Positions 1 to 13,780 are shown, numbered from the stretch's first letter. The stretch: 64,000 nucleotides of DNA from Chloranthus sessilifolius (GCA_021018995.1 CM037596.1:104143416-104207415), one strand, 5' to 3'. Program-made: numbers and translations. Notes: a model not told the origin generated them from the sequence alone.

Positions 1-1868
<1,868 letters not shown>

Positions 1869-2168
1869 TTGATGGGTGTTTTCTGATCTCCACCCTGCAG
1901 TCATCACTATGCAGTAGCTATACATATTAGCTTTTAGCTATATAGGCACTTTTCTCAGGTACATTGGTTTGGCAGAATATGAAAAGGATTGCTACTTTTC
2001 TTTTTGGGTTGTTTGGAGCAGAGGACTAAGGACCAAGTTGGTTGTTAGCTGTTGGTAGGTTCTGCTTATGATTTGTTTGATCTCGGTGTCGGTGACTTAA
2101 CTCTTAGAGTATTCTAAAGCTCCGGCTATCGTGGGTTGCCGAGTGAGCTCCCTACAATGAAGGGATAA
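1869..2168. other. Unassigned stretch
   Basis: No coding or repeat signal recognised between the H3 relic and the coiled-coil exon. Confidence 0.3.
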
Positions 2169-2351
2169 GTGCAAGAAATCCAGACCCAACTAGCTGAAAA
2201 AACAGCCATGATGGACGCTCAAATAGAGAAAAAAGTAGCAGAAAGAATGGCCATATTGGAGGCCCAAATGGAAGAAAAGTTGGCAGAAAAAACGGCTGCA
2301 ATGAAGTCCAAGATGCAAGAATTTATGAAGATGATGCAAAGTTTAACACAG
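2169..2351 (+). CDS. Candidate exon: charged coiled-coil, transposon-protein-like
   Basis: An open stretch of 61 codons rich in Glu, Lys, Ala, Met and Gln, with a repeated pattern QLAEKTAMMDAQIEKKVAER / QMEEKLAEKTAAMKSKMQ, ends at CACAG|GTATAT, a plausible splice donor. The heptad-like pattern predicts a coiled coil. Similar Glu/Lys/Met coiled coils occur at the C-termini of plant Ptta/En/Spm (CACTA) accessory proteins, so this could be a piece of the CACTA element whose right end lies at 9335, with the solo LTR at 3983-8190 inserted later. That link is inference. A possible following exon is at 8326-8415. Confidence 0.35.
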
Positions 2352-3186
2352 GTATATGTAACTATTCTTTTCTTTTTTTTGTAGTATTTATTCATTCAGA
2401 TACAATTAAAAAAAGCTAATAGTTATTATCCCATTTGAGATTCTGCAATTCCCTCTTCTTTTCAGGGATATTATGCTCATGTCATAGCAGGGATATTATG
2501 CTCTCTGTTGTACTTGGTGTTTTGAATGAATGTTTTGCAAATACAGCATGACTGTTTACAATTGGGAAATGGTGTTCAGTGACATGGAAGTTGGCAATGA
2601 AAGAGTTGCTAGCAGTTCCAAATCTCCATTTTCAAATCACATATTTAAAATTGCTTTGCAAGATATAGTTTTGGTATGGGTATATAGGTGGTAGAGTGGG
2701 TACTCGAATTACTTTATGGTAGTTTGAGTGTGTGACCACCTTGGCGAGTCCATCTCATAACTAATTAAACGAGGCAGTCATGCTGCAGTTTCTGCTAACT
2801 TTAACCTACTACTAGTTGTATGACCACGTTTTACAATCAATTATTAGTGGTTTGTAGTTAAGAATATTTTCTTATGCACTTATGCGACTATACAATTAAT
2901 AGTGGCTCTTTATATTTGTTTTTATCTTGCCACATCTTTTAATTGCAGTTGGATTAGTCATTGATTGACACTACAAAAAATCTTGAAAAGGCAGTGAAAA
3001 AGAAAGAATGTACTTGCTCTGAAGGGCTGAGTGTTGACTCTCTCTTTGACTTTCTTGTCTTCTAGAAGAAGAAAGAAGAAGAACTAGTTAAATCACATTT
3101 TTTTAAAGAGGAAATAGTTGCACATAGTTGCTGAAAGAGCTGAGTCTCTTTATCTCTCTTCTTGACATGTCAACCTACAAAAGCAT
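2352..3186. other. Unassigned, possibly intronic
   Basis: AT-rich with no recognisable product. A CACTACAAAAAA sequence at 2969 looks like a CACTA terminus but has no partner with a matching target duplication. Confidence 0.3.
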
Positions 3187-3195
3187 TTATGTTAA

Positions 3196-3375
3196 GAGTT
3201 AGTCTACAATGGGTGTCTATCCATCATGTGCATTAAAGCAGTCCACACATCTATGTGATTGCATGATGTGCATGAACTTCAATGCATTAAAAGTTCGTGC
3301 ATGTTGTGCAGTAACATAGATGTGTGGACTGATGTGCCCACCTATGATAGGTGGACACTCATTGTAGACTAACTC
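3196..3375. mobile_element. 180-bp MITE with 9-bp target duplication (MULE-type)
   Basis: The two halves are near-perfect inverted copies beginning GAGTTAGTCTACAATG. They are flanked by a perfect 9-bp direct repeat, TTATGTTAA, at 3187-3195 and 3376-3384. Nine-base target duplications are characteristic of Mutator-like elements. There is no coding capacity; the transcript would fold into one long hairpin. Confidence 0.85.
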
Positions 3376-3384
3376 TTATGTTAA

Positions 3385-3982
3385 AGTAATAACTTATAAG
3401 CTAATACAGTTTATAACTCTTTTTTTCTTCGATAAGTGAGCTTGAGGTTGTGGGGTCGTCAGCCCTTCATTATGCAAAGCAAATATGTACAAGGACGTTA
3501 TAACTTTATGAGTTACTTATAACTTGTAAGTTACATAGTAATAGTAAATATATAATATATATATTTATATCCTAAAAGCCGAGACACAGGAGTAGTAGGT
3601 GTACCTTGCGCCAAGGTGCGTCTAGATGTGCTCCTTTACTGACACGGTTTACAACTATGATAGTTGTGATTGTGTCTAGTTTTGTGCACATAAAATCCTG
3701 CACTTTAATATTATATGCAAGTCGGCTTTGTGAGCCAATTTCTCTACCTACGCCTAACTACATTCTTTCTTGTGACTATTTTCTTACATTATATACAGGT
3801 TACGCTAAAGATACTAATATTCCTTTTTCTTTTGTTTTATATTTTCTTCTTTACAGATAATGCAAGTGTCAATGATAAATCTCAAGGGAGAAATGAAAGG
3901 TATGCCCCTCTATTTGGAGCATATTTTAAAAGATTATTTGTGAAAGTAAGCTTTTGGACAGCCGTAAATAATAATAATAATA
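3385..3982. other. Unassigned stretch before the solo LTR
   Basis: Two overlapping short open frames occur (about 3606-3980) but neither matches anything I recognise. The stretch ends in an ATA/AAT repeat that served as the LTR target (TAATA). Confidence 0.3.
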
Positions 3983-4574
3983 TGTAATATCCCGAAAAAT
4001 CACGTTAAACAGTGACCTCGGGATCCGTGCCTGATTGGTCACAGGTTTGACCAATTAGGAGTTCAATAGTTAGCATGTAGTGTGATGAACGGATGAGATG
4101 TGAAAGTTTGAGTGACTATGTGGTGTGTGATGTGAATGTGAAGTCGCATACACCTATCGCGGTGCATGTGCTCAACACACAAGTGTGAAGAGAGATAAAA
4201 GAGTTTAATAACCCTAAATCTCTATCTTAGGTTGCTGAGAGAGAAGTAAAGAAGAGAGAGAGAGGAGTAAAGAAGGTGGTTGAGCAAGGAGTTATTGTGG
4301 GTGATTGGAAGGAGGATTCAAGCACGAAAGAGGTCGATTCAACGCAAAGAATCCGTTCAAGCCAAAGCTGGAACCCTAGCCTTTCCAACCACTTGATTTA
4401 AAATGAATTTGAGATTGATTGAAGGTAAGATTTTTGTAGTTTAAATGCATGGATTGAAAGGATGAATTGTAGTTAGAAATGGTGTAAAATGTAGGATAAA
4501 GACTTAGAAAAATGGAGGAAAAAGTAAGGGAAGAGATTGGGAAGAACATCCAAAAAGGGGCTGAATCTGGCCAT

Positions 4575-5004
4575 TTCGATTAATCGAAATTGAGTTTCGA
4601 TTAATCGATTTTGGCCAAGAAGTTGAAAAGTCAGAGGACCCCGATCTCGATTAATCGAATTAAGTTTCGATTAATCGACTTTGAATTTCGATTAATCAAC
4701 TGGGAACCTACAGTGAACCCCAGTGGAGGAAAGAAAAGAGAATGTAGAAATCGACTAATCGAAATGAGAGTTCGATTAATCGATTTGGAATTTCGATTAA
4801 TCGAATTGGGATCGATTAATCGATTTTGGAAACTCGATTACTCGAATTGAGAATCGACTGGATAGAATAGAGGAATTCGATTAATCGAATGGGAATCTCG
4901 ATTAATCGATTTTAGAATTGATTAATCGACATTGAATTTTGATTAATCGATTTTGGAAATCGAATCAGATTCGATTAATCGATTTTGGAGTTCGATTAAT
5001 CGAC
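4575..5004. repeat. Array of ATTAATCGAT-type palindromes inside the LTR
   Basis: About 17 imperfect copies of TCGATTAATCGA, each separated by roughly 8-20 bases of G/T/A-rich spacer such as TTTGGAATT, form a degenerate array. The same array occupies the same relative position in the other two plus-strand gypsy LTRs (51893-52131, 56789-57191). Function unknown. Confidence 0.85.
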
Positions 5005-5456
5005 TGTGTCAGTTTTTTTTTACTTTTGAGTTTGACTTTAAGATTCTTGGAGGGTCTTGGACCTTCTTTATTACATCTTTAGTGATGTGTTTCACACGTT
5101 ATGTGGTACCATAGGTGGTACGTGTGAGCTTGGGCACAAGAAGCCAGATGGGACCTTAATGTATTGATCAAATAAAGACTTGAGGTAGGGAACACCTTGA
5201 ACATGTACTTTATTTTGCAAGAACATGTATGTAGTGATATAGAATTCAATTCAAAATGTTTTTATTGCTTAAGAATTGTGAAAAGTGTGTGTGCGTGACA
5301 TCAATAACAGTAATTATAATGAGCCATCCCCAGGGGATGAGGAAGTAAAGAGATAAGAGCATCAGGTGTGATGCAAGTGAATGGATACATCCCAGGGATG
5401 TTTCCAGGATTGAATCATGTTTAATAGGGCCTAACTGATATAAGATAGCACAATTA

Positions 5457-7149
5457 TGATGTGTCCTAAAATTTATACTCGCAAGTGCACGAATCGTGAT
5501 GTAGTCAGTGGGTGCAAAGTACGAGATCGTTCCCACGAGGATTAGTTAGAAAATATAAAAAACAGAAATATTAATTAACTAAAAGAATTTCTACAGATCT
5601 TATGCAGTAACTGAAAACCTAGAATTATGGTAACTTTTAATAACACAGATAAATACTAACGAAATCTAAAGGATTAAACAATTAATGAAAGATAAGGATT
5701 GGGATGCTAAATCCTCCCATCGTTGGTTTATCATTTATAAAATACCAATATGTGGTTTGAGATATGAAATCCTTAACAAATTTCTCAAAAGACGAACTGC
5801 CCTATACACACGTGAGTTCTAAAATATAGATCTGAGATCACGGAGATGTATGATTAACACCCCATAGGTGTATGATTAACACCCACACCTCAGATCGTGA
5901 TTGGAACTCACCACTGGGATAAAGTCACACCATCAATCCGAGATCAAGGAGATGTATGATTAACACCCCATAAGTGTATGATTAACACTCACACCTCAGA
6001 TCGTGGTAAAACTTCACCCCGAGATGGGTGATAACTAGGATAAAATCATTATTACAGATCTGAAATCATAGGGCATGATTAGCACCTAGATCTAGATTTG
6101 AAATGATGATTTCACCATATTCAATAAATATTAGGGTCTTAAAAGGCATCTGCCATCTCAATCACAGATTGATATTAGTATAAATAAATACCTCGGATGG
6201 GAATCATTAGATCCCCATCCTTAATAAAACTAGCCACACATAGTAAAAGTAAACAACATAATTAAAATATAAATAAACACTAACATCAATATAAAAATAC
6301 CGTAAAGAGCTTTAACAATTTCCACAAAGAGCTTTTATTCCCAAAGACGCATTTAGAAAAGCGAAAGAACTAACACAGAAGAATGATAATAATGCAGAAA
6401 AAATGAATAAACTCTCTGTAAGACAAAACTCTCTCTAAAGAAAAATAAAGAAATAAAACTAATCAGAATAAAACAGAATGCTCCTAATTCTCCTAATCCT
6501 CCTCAATCCTCTCTTCCTCTTCTAGGACTCCCCGGATGAATATATATATCCCCCAAGAATATCTTTTTTTCCGTAATTGCCAAAACGTACGCCACGTTCC
6601 AAGATTTTCTCGCGGCCAAACTCTATCCGGACTCAAATTCGTCTTTGGTCGATCGATCGACTAAAAAGGGTCGATCGATCGACCATACCAGATTCTGTTT
6701 CAAAATCCAAATCTTTTGGGTCAGGTCGATCGATCGACCAAAAAGGGTCGATCAATCGACCTCCCAGATTTCCGTGAACTCCCGCTGCACTTTGCATTCA
6801 GACACTGCCTCGGTCTTTCGGCCATAACTTTCTATCCTGAAGTCGGATTGAGGCGATTCGGGTAGCGTTGGAAAGCTGACAACGAGCTCTACAACTTTCG
6901 TGTTTTAACAATTTTCTGAATCTACCGTCTTGAAGGGTCAAATTGAGCTCCAAGTCGGGATAGGTTCCGCATGATCCAAAGTAGCACGAATTTGACGTTA
7001 TATTCTGAACTTGTGGGTTATTTCATGCTCAACACATCTGCCGGCCTGTAAATCACTAAAACCATCTAAAAACATGTTAAATGGCTTTCATCGGATAGCT
7101 AAATGTAGGTCTTTAGGGGTGAAATATCATCATATTTCACTGCACATCA
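5457..7149 (+). mobile_element. Nested LTR-like insertion (solo LTR) inside the gypsy LTR
   Basis: It begins TGATGTG and ends CACATCA (inverted ends with TG...CA termini), and is flanked by AATTA at 5452-5456 and 7150-7154. Comparing the host LTR with its relative at about 57.68 kb shows exactly this block is extra. It holds no ORF of note. Near the start it has a stretch (CTCGCAAGTGCACGAATCG) that I associate with large gypsy LTRs of the non-chromovirus lineage, but that classification is tentative. Two roughly 110-bp direct repeats lie at about 5829-6055. Confidence 0.8.
6647..6761. repeat. Four copies of a GGTCGATCGATCGACC palindrome
   Basis: The 16-base palindrome occurs four times in two pairs, the members of each pair separated by a short AAAAAGG-type spacer; one copy carries ATCAATC. 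It lies in the nested LTR. Confidence 0.85.
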
Positions 7150-8190
7150 AATTACACGGTGAACAACTATATGTAAAGTACCTGATACTTTTATTATTTG
7201 AGGTTTGATAGGGTACCCCACCGACGTAGCGGGATATCCATGACTAACACGGCAGGATATCCGTGACCGATACGGCGGCGAAACCGTAGGCCAGTGCGGA
7301 GGCTTATCCGTACACAGTAAGCACACCCCAGGGGTGTTGATGTGAGACAAGTGAAACCCCGCCACCAATCCCCAAGGGAAAGGGGCTTGGGTACTATTTG
7401 TATTCCCAGGGAATACGTTTAAAACTGTCTATATAGATGACGATGATGGGTATCTCATCGGGGCTCGATGCTATATTGCTCGGGGATTATTTAAGTTGAA
7501 CGTTTAAGTTTTGCTTTAGGCCTTTTCAGCATCATTCATGAATAAATAAAAGACATGAGTAAGATACCAGTAAAAACGTGATGCTTTTTAACTGTTTTTC
7601 ATTCTGTATCTGCATAGACACATCATGCATGGCATATCATGGAATATATGTGAGTGATAATTTATATGTTCAACTGTGTTCTGTTTCCTATTGAGCTAGG
7701 ATGTAGCTCACCCTATAGACTATACGTCGCAGGTCTACTACTAGCAGCTGCCGAGGCTTCAGGAGAATGACCCTGACTGCACTCTAGCACCTGGTGACGA
7801 GTTGGAGCCACCTCCTGAGGATTTCTTCTAGAGGACTCCGTTGTGCAGCTTTAAAGGTTTTTGAGAGATTTTTGTACGGCTTGGTATGTCAAGCCTTGTT
7901 TTGATCAAACAATGTATATACATAGATTTGGGATAATTCTTTTGGGCGAACCATCCGTGATGATTAACTATCATCGATGGTTCGGATCGGTTCTCCGTTC
8001 ATATAGAGGCATGAGGGTAGAACTGTATTTTGAGAAATGCTCATACAGAAATTTAATTCCACAGCTTCTTTACTATTTCAATTCAATTCGTTGCTTGATA
8101 TACCAATGTCTCATGCATAGCTAAGGGGCACGGTCAAGATGATCATGCTGATGGCACGGGTTTCGGGGTGCCAAAATCCGGGCTGTCACA

Positions 8191-8879
8191 TAATAAGTTA
8201 TGACTTTTAAAAGCCTGGTTGCGGGAACCTCGGGTCTATCTGAGCCAGCGATTAGGCTAGTAATCGCCTCGTTTAATTTGCAATTAGCTTTGATAATGTT
8301 TGTAATTTTGTGTGTTTGGTTGCAGGATCAATTGGGAAGGAATATGCAAATGTGTAGCGAATGCCATTGTTCAATTTTGAATTGTGGATTCCCTCTGGTT
8401 GAAGTTTTAAAATAGTTTTATTTGTTTTTAGGATCTTTCTGTTGCAACTGAAGTATTTTTTTGGTAGATGGGTGTGTAAGATTTAATTACTTTTAATAGT
8501 TACTTCAAATTCTATGGATCGTTTGAAACTTTTGGGCTTTAGAAGGCTTTGTATTTTTTTGAGACTTATGTCATGTATGGGAACACCATCTTTGCTATTT
8601 GATTTGACTGAAAGCCATCATCTAAATTTTTTAAGAAGAAAAATATTGGTTGTATTTGGGTTAGCTCTTATAAGCGTAGAAGCACCTCTCTGTCAGAGTA
8701 AATAAACTTCGCTCTCGCAGATAACAAACAGAGAGCAGTTTTATCACTTAAAATAGATCTCCGTCAAAGCAAATGAGGCGAGGAGTTGTGTTACTAAATA
8801 TGCAACAACTCTCTGTTGGAGCCAAAGAGTAAAAGAGCTACATTACCAAATGGGGCAAGGAGCAAATTTCAATTTTCGC
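8191..8879 (+). other. Unassigned, with one candidate exon at 8326-8415
   Basis: After TTGCAG there is an open run of 29 codons (DQLGRNMQMCSECHC, CSILNCGFPLVEVLK) ending in TAG at 8413-8415. It could be the terminal exon of a transposon protein to which the 2169-2351 exon belonged before the LTR inserted. That is speculative; no other signal is seen. Confidence 0.25.
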
Positions 8880-9335
8880 GGTGTTTTGGGAATGTCGTGG
8901 TTGTAGGACTATTAGCGGCGTTTATGAACCTATTAGCGGCGTTTATTAAACGCCGACCTGCATACCTATCGCGGCGTTTATCAAAAGAAATGCCGACGTT
9001 TTGGAAGTGCTGCTGGGAGGACTATTAGTGGCGTTTATGCACATATTAGCGGCGTTTAGGAAACGCCGGGTCACGTACTTATCGCGGCGTTTATCAAAAG
9101 AAATGCTGGCGTTTGTTTTGCGCCGCAATTATGAAACTATTCGCAGCATTTTTGAAGTGCCACAATTGCGAAACTATTTGCGGCGTTTCTGAAACGCCGC
9201 TAAAAATGCCCCCAATACTTTCCCCAACATCTCAATTATAGGCGTTTGTGAAAACGCCACTATTAAATTTGCGGCGTTTTATTAGGCTTTAGCGGCGTTT
9301 TAGAAATGCCGCCAATAGTCAATTTTTTTGTAGTG
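8880..9335 (+). mobile_element. Right end of a CACTA (En/Spm) transposon with subterminal repeats
   Basis: The block ends AATTTTTTTGTAGTG, the inverted CACTACAAAAAAA terminus of plant CACTA elements. The preceding 450 bases are packed with GGCGTTT / AAACGCC subterminal motifs in both orientations, including roughly 110-bp direct duplicates beginning GGACTATTAG at about 8907 and 9018. Such motif clusters bind CACTA transposases. No credible left end with a matching 3-bp duplication is found in the window. Confidence 0.7.
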
Positions 9336-11970
9336 GACTTATATCTATCAATCATTCAATTCCAGCAATTCATTCAAATCAGAAGTCTAAGTCGAGTTTT
9401 TAAGTTCCATGACTTGATCCTTAGGAAGGATCTCGTTGGTTCACACTCATACTAAGTGTTACCTCAGTTTAGAGTCCAAAAAGGATTTATGTTTATCATT
9501 GTTGATGAAAGAGGCTAGCTCAATTATCTCTAATTGAAGTTTAAGGCATCGGGGTGTCCGTTTCTAATAATTTTACGTATTTATATGAGTTAGTCAACTG
9601 ATTGGCCACTCATCGATAGATCAATACTCTTACTCCTAAAAAATATCCTAAGGCTTTGATAGCTTTCTCATTTGAGCATTGTAAGGCTCATTGGAGACTC
9701 AAGAGAGTATTTACTCATTCTATATTTTTCGGATATGAGCCTTGGGTCCATTCCATACTTACTAACGACTCACTTGGGTCTTGGGTCCAATGGATCATGG
9801 TCTTATTCCGTTTATTTTACGGATTGGAGCTCAGGGCCAACCACTTGTCCATGATTCGGTGCGATACTAGACACCAACCATTGTCTAAGATTCAATATTC
9901 AAGATGCCAATGTTGCACAGACAAATGTTGGAACTCTCTGCCATTTAATTAATCAAAACAAGAATCAATGGCTATATTGGTCGAACTAGACACAATCCTC
10001 AGCTGACATTTCAAACTCTTTCATGTACGAGATGCTCATAGGAGCTTGTTCATGAGAACAACAATAAGCTATGTGAGGTTTTCAAGTTCAAGATAGTATC
10101 CTCTTTCCATTTTCGAGATTTTAGGATTCGTTATCAAATAATTAATATTCAAGATTCAATATATTTAAGATTTCCATATTTGAGTTCAGTATTTAAGTAT
10201 ACTTCTTTTAGAAATCTAATATTCAATTTCCAGATCAAGATCTCTTACGGGTTCAGATTCAAGTACCCATTTCGAGTTCAAGTTCAAGTACTATTTCAAG
10301 TTCAAATTCAAGTTCAAGTTCAAATACTAGTTCAAGTCAAATTCAAGTTCAAGTTCAAGTTCAAATTTGAATGTCACTGACTTATATCTATCAATCATTC
10401 AATTCCAGCAATTCATTCAAATCAGAAGTATAAGTCGACTTTTCAAGTTCCATGATTTGATCCTTAGGAAGGATCTCGTTAGTTGACACTCATACTAAGT
10501 GTTATCTCAGTTTATAGTCCATTAAGGACTTATTTTTAGTATTGTTGATGAAAGAGGCTAGCTCAATTATCTCTAATCGAAGTTTAAGGCATCGGGGTGC
10601 ATGTTTCTAATGATTCTACATATTTATTTGAGTTAGTCAAATGATAGACCACTCATCAATAAATCAATACTCTTACTCTTAAAGAATATTCTATGGCTTT
10701 GATAACTTTCTCATTTGAGCATTGTAAGGCTCATTGGAGCGTCAAAAGAGTATTTACTCATTCTATGTTTTTCGGATATGGGCCTTGGGTCCATTCCATT
10801 CTTATTAAAGACTCAATTGGGTCTTGGGTCCAATGGGTCATGGTCTTATTCCATTTATTTTAGGGATTAGGCCTCAGGGCCAACCACTGGTTAAAGATTC
10901 GGTGTCATACCAGACACCAACCATGGTCCAAGATTCAATATTCAAGATGTCAATATTGCACAGACAAATGCTGGCACTCTCCGCCATTTAGTCAATCAAA
11001 ACAAGAATCAATGACCCTATTGGTCTAACTAGACTCAATCCTTAGCTGATATTTCAATAACTCTTTTAAGTACGGGGTGCTCATAAGGGTCTGTTCATGA
11101 GAACAGCGATAAGCTATGTGAGGTTTTCAAGTTCAAGATAGTATCCTCTTTCCACTTTTGAGATTTCAGGATTCGTTATAAAATAATTAATATTCAAGAT
11201 TCAATATATTCAAGATTTCCATATTTGAGTTTAGTATTCAAGTATACTTCTTTTAGAAGTCCAATATTCAATTTCCAGATCAAGATCCCTTGCGGGTTCC
11301 GATTCAAGTACCGATTTCGAGTTCAAGTTCAAGTTCATATTCAAGTTCAAGTTCAAGTACTAGTTCAAGTCAAATTCATGTTCAAGTTCAAGTTCAAATT
11401 AAAGTTCAAGTTCAAGTACTAATTCAAGTTCAAATTCAAATATCACTAACTTATACTTATCAATCATTCAATTCCAGCAATTCATTCAAATCAGAAGTCG
11501 AAGTCGAGTTTTCAAGTTCCATGGCTTGATCCTTAGGAAGGATCTCGTCGGTTCACACTCATAGTAAGTGTTACCTCAGTTTAGAATCCAATAAGGACTT
11601 GTGTTTATCGTTTTCAATGAAAGAGGCTAGGTCGATTATCTCTAATCGAAGTTTAAGGCATTGAGGTGTCTGTTTCTAATAATTCTATGTATTTATTTGA
11701 GTTAGTCAACTGATTGACCACTCATCGATAGATCAATAATACTCTTACTCCTAAAGAATATCCTATGGCTTTGATAACTTTCTCATTTGAATATTGTAAG
11801 GCTCATTGGAGAGTTAAGAGAGTATTTACTCATTTTACATTTTTCGGATATGGGCCTTGGGTCCATTCCATTCTTATTAAAGACTCACTTGGGTCTTGGG
11901 TCCAATGGGCCATGGTCTTATTCTGTTTATTTTAGGGATTGGGCCTCAGGGCCAACCACTAGTCCATGAT
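9336..11970. repeat. Tandem array, about 2.5 units of 1.05 kb
   Basis: Units start with ACTTATATCTATCAATC at 9337, 10380 and (variant) 11449, giving periods of 1043 and 1069 bases; the third stays collinear to about 11970. Unit 1 abuts the CACTA right end, so that element probably inserted in a still earlier unit. Each unit carries the same landmarks (GGCTCATTGGAG, GGGCCTTGGGTCC, GGGCCAACCACT) and ends in a TTCAAG-rich stretch. I see no gene; short frames reading Phe-Lys or Val-Gln runs are products of the hexamer repeat. Confidence 0.85.
10258..10370. repeat. Degenerate TTCAAG hexamer tract
   Basis: Runs of AAGTTC/TTCAAG broken by single-base changes. The matching tract in the next 1.05-kb unit is at about 11305-11440, where the number of hexamers differs, accounting for part of the period difference. 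Confidence 0.85.
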
Positions 11971-12573
11971 AGGTCTTTGGGTCACGTATTTGGAGTTAAA
12001 CAAGTCCAATCCTATGGGTTTCAAGGTTCATGGGTCATTTCTTATATGGTTTGGGTCTTACTAGATCAAATTCTAGGTATACGAGCCTTTTCAAGATCCG
12101 GGGCCATTTTATGTTTACCCGTTTATGGGCCTCTATAAATTTCTTTTAAAAACACTTTTGGGTTGGGTCATAGCCTAGAAAAATCATCTAAGGCTTACCA
12201 AAATTCTATTTACCAATTATTTAGCATTTTAGGCCCTTGCGGCCATCTAAAGGTTCAGTCCAATGACTCAGTTGACCAAGTCACCATAAGTCCCATCACA
12301 AGTTGCTCTCACAGTACTACTGTTATTAGGTATTTCTCATATGGTCACGGGTTTTGAGGTAAAGACAAGGTTCTGACTAAAATCTTCAAATTATGGATTT
12401 CTCCACATGCCATGTGGTTGTCATAATATAAACCTTGCATTTTTTTATATGGCGAACTTTTGTCCTAAAGCTTTAATATTTTTCGGGGTGATACAACGTA
12501 TATACATACTGTTTTTATCCTCTTCAAAGTGATGACAAATTTTAATAAATAATATAAAAGGTTTTACAGTTAA
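11971..12573. other. Unassigned stretch
   Basis: Rich in GGGTCTTGG/TGGGTC-like words resembling the end of the 1.05-kb unit but no longer collinear with it. No gene recognised. Confidence 0.3.
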
Positions 12574-13592
12574 GGGGCTCTCACAAATACGTTGGGAGAG
12601 TCGTGTTCAAAGTATTAAAGCAATAAGGTATCAAACTCCTGAAATAAGAGATGCTCTACTTATCCTAGTAGAGTCTACCTATGAAAATGATGGCAAAAGT
12701 TCTAATGAAGTGTAATCTCTCGCAACAAATGAACTTGAGACTTATGAGTTGTTATTAGCTATATTATTTGGGACAGTGTATTGTTTGCTATACATATTAT
12801 TAGCAAGTTTCTTCAACAAGAAAGTATGAATATTAGTATTGTTCTTCAGCATTTAGAAGGACTCATTACCTATTTTAAAAAATATAGGGAAAATGAATTT
12901 GTGAAGGCCCTAATTGAAGCTAATGAAGTTGTGAGAGAAATGAGGATTGAGCCTATATTTCGTGAAAAGCGCATTGTTCGAAGAAAGAAACAATTTAATG
13001 AGGATGCAAGTGAAAAAGTGTCATAATCAGCTGAAGAATCTTTCAGAATTAATTACTTCTCATATATTATTAATCAAGGTCTTTCATCACTTGAGTATAG
13101 GTTTGAACAGTTTAAAATATATGAGCAGCATTTTGGACTTTTGATTGATTTGAAAAAACTAAGTTCGGTCAGTGATGAATGTTTGAAGACTTTTTCCGTA
13201 AATCTTGAACATATGCTCAAACATGAAGAGCATATTGATATTAATGGATTGGATTTATCTGAAAAATTGAAAGTTTTGAAAGATACTTTACCAAAAGAAG
13301 TAAAAATACTGATTGAAGTACTGAACTATTTGAAACAAATGGATGGTTGTTACCTAAATTCTGGATTGCTTATAGGATACTGCTGACTATACCAGTTACA
13401 GTTGCCTCTGGTGAAAGAAGTTTTTCAAAATTGAAGTTGATGAAATCATATCTTCGGTCAACAATGTCGCAAGAAAGATTAAATGGATTAGTTATGTTAT
13501 CTATTGAAATTGATATGGTGGATAATATTGACTATACAACTTTAATCAGCGATTTTGCTGCTAAAAATGCAAGAAGAGAAATATTTAAATGA
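12574..13592 (+). pseudogene. hAT-superfamily transposase relic (TTF-type/ZMYM1-like)
   Basis: Read across several frames, the block follows plant hAT transposases of the TTF-type zinc-finger/DUF4371 group. It starts with RWESRVQSIKAIRYQTPEIR, then YFKKYRENEFVKALIEA, then EPIFREKRIVRRKKQF (RNase-H-like fold region), then the C-terminal dimerisation block reading IPVTVASGERSFSKLKLMKS and SYLRSTMSQERLNGLVML. Several stops and at least three frameshifts break it, and the N-terminal zinc finger and first catalytic Asp region are absent. It cannot be active. I do not see hAT terminal repeats with an 8-bp duplication around it. Confidence 0.85.
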
Positions 13593-13618
13593 ATTCTTTT
13601 AAGTAATTGTATAATATG

Positions 13619-13780
13619 CTGTACAAAAAATAAGACTATTAGCAGCAACCATAAACTACCGCTATTAACAAAAAAACAACCGCTAATACCTTTGCCGCTA
13701 ATAGTCTTAATAATTTTTGGTTAATAGCGGCAATTTTTTATAGTAAAAAGTTGTTGCTAATAGTCTTATTTTTTGTAGTG
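13619..13780. mobile_element. About 162-bp MITE with CACTA-like termini
   Basis: The right end reads ATAAGACTATTAGCAACAAC on the minus strand after CACTACAAAAA, and the left end repeats this inverted (ACAAAAAATAAGACTATTAG), with the outermost bases decayed (CTGTAC instead of CACTAC). Internal GCGG/CCGC-containing motifs resemble CACTA subterminal repeats. No clean 3-bp duplication is seen because the left terminus is mutated. Confidence 0.6.

Larger units (their letters stand above)
3983..8190 (+). mobile_element. Solo LTR of a Ty3/gypsy element, with a nested insertion
   Basis: It begins TGTAATATCC and ends GGCTGTCACA, flanked by the 5-bp duplication TAATA at 3978-3982 and 8191-8195. It is collinear with the 5' LTR at 56189-58740: shared start (CAGTGACCTCGGGAT), ATTAATCGAT array, promoter-like middle and shared end (GATGGCACGGGTTTC). 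Removing the nested element at 5457-7149 and its duplicated target leaves about 2.5 kb, the size of the 56-kb LTR. No internal retrotransposon sequence remains, so it is a recombination-derived solo LTR. Confidence 0.88.

Noticed and set aside
4575..5004. CRISPR-like array of regularly spaced palindromes
   Set aside because: The repeats are degenerate 10-12-base palindromes with spacers of 8-20 related bases, inside a plant LTR; none of this fits a CRISPR array.
2969..9335. CACTACAAAAAA at 2969 as the left end of the CACTA element ending at 9335
   Set aside because: The 3-bp flanks (TGA and GAC) do not match, and the 2969 side lacks the GGCGTTT subterminal motifs that pack the right end.
10180..11529. 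Short proteins of Phe-Lys, Val-Gln or Ser runs as genes
   Set aside because: They arise directly from the TTCAAG hexamer in different frames and have no start context or conserved residues.
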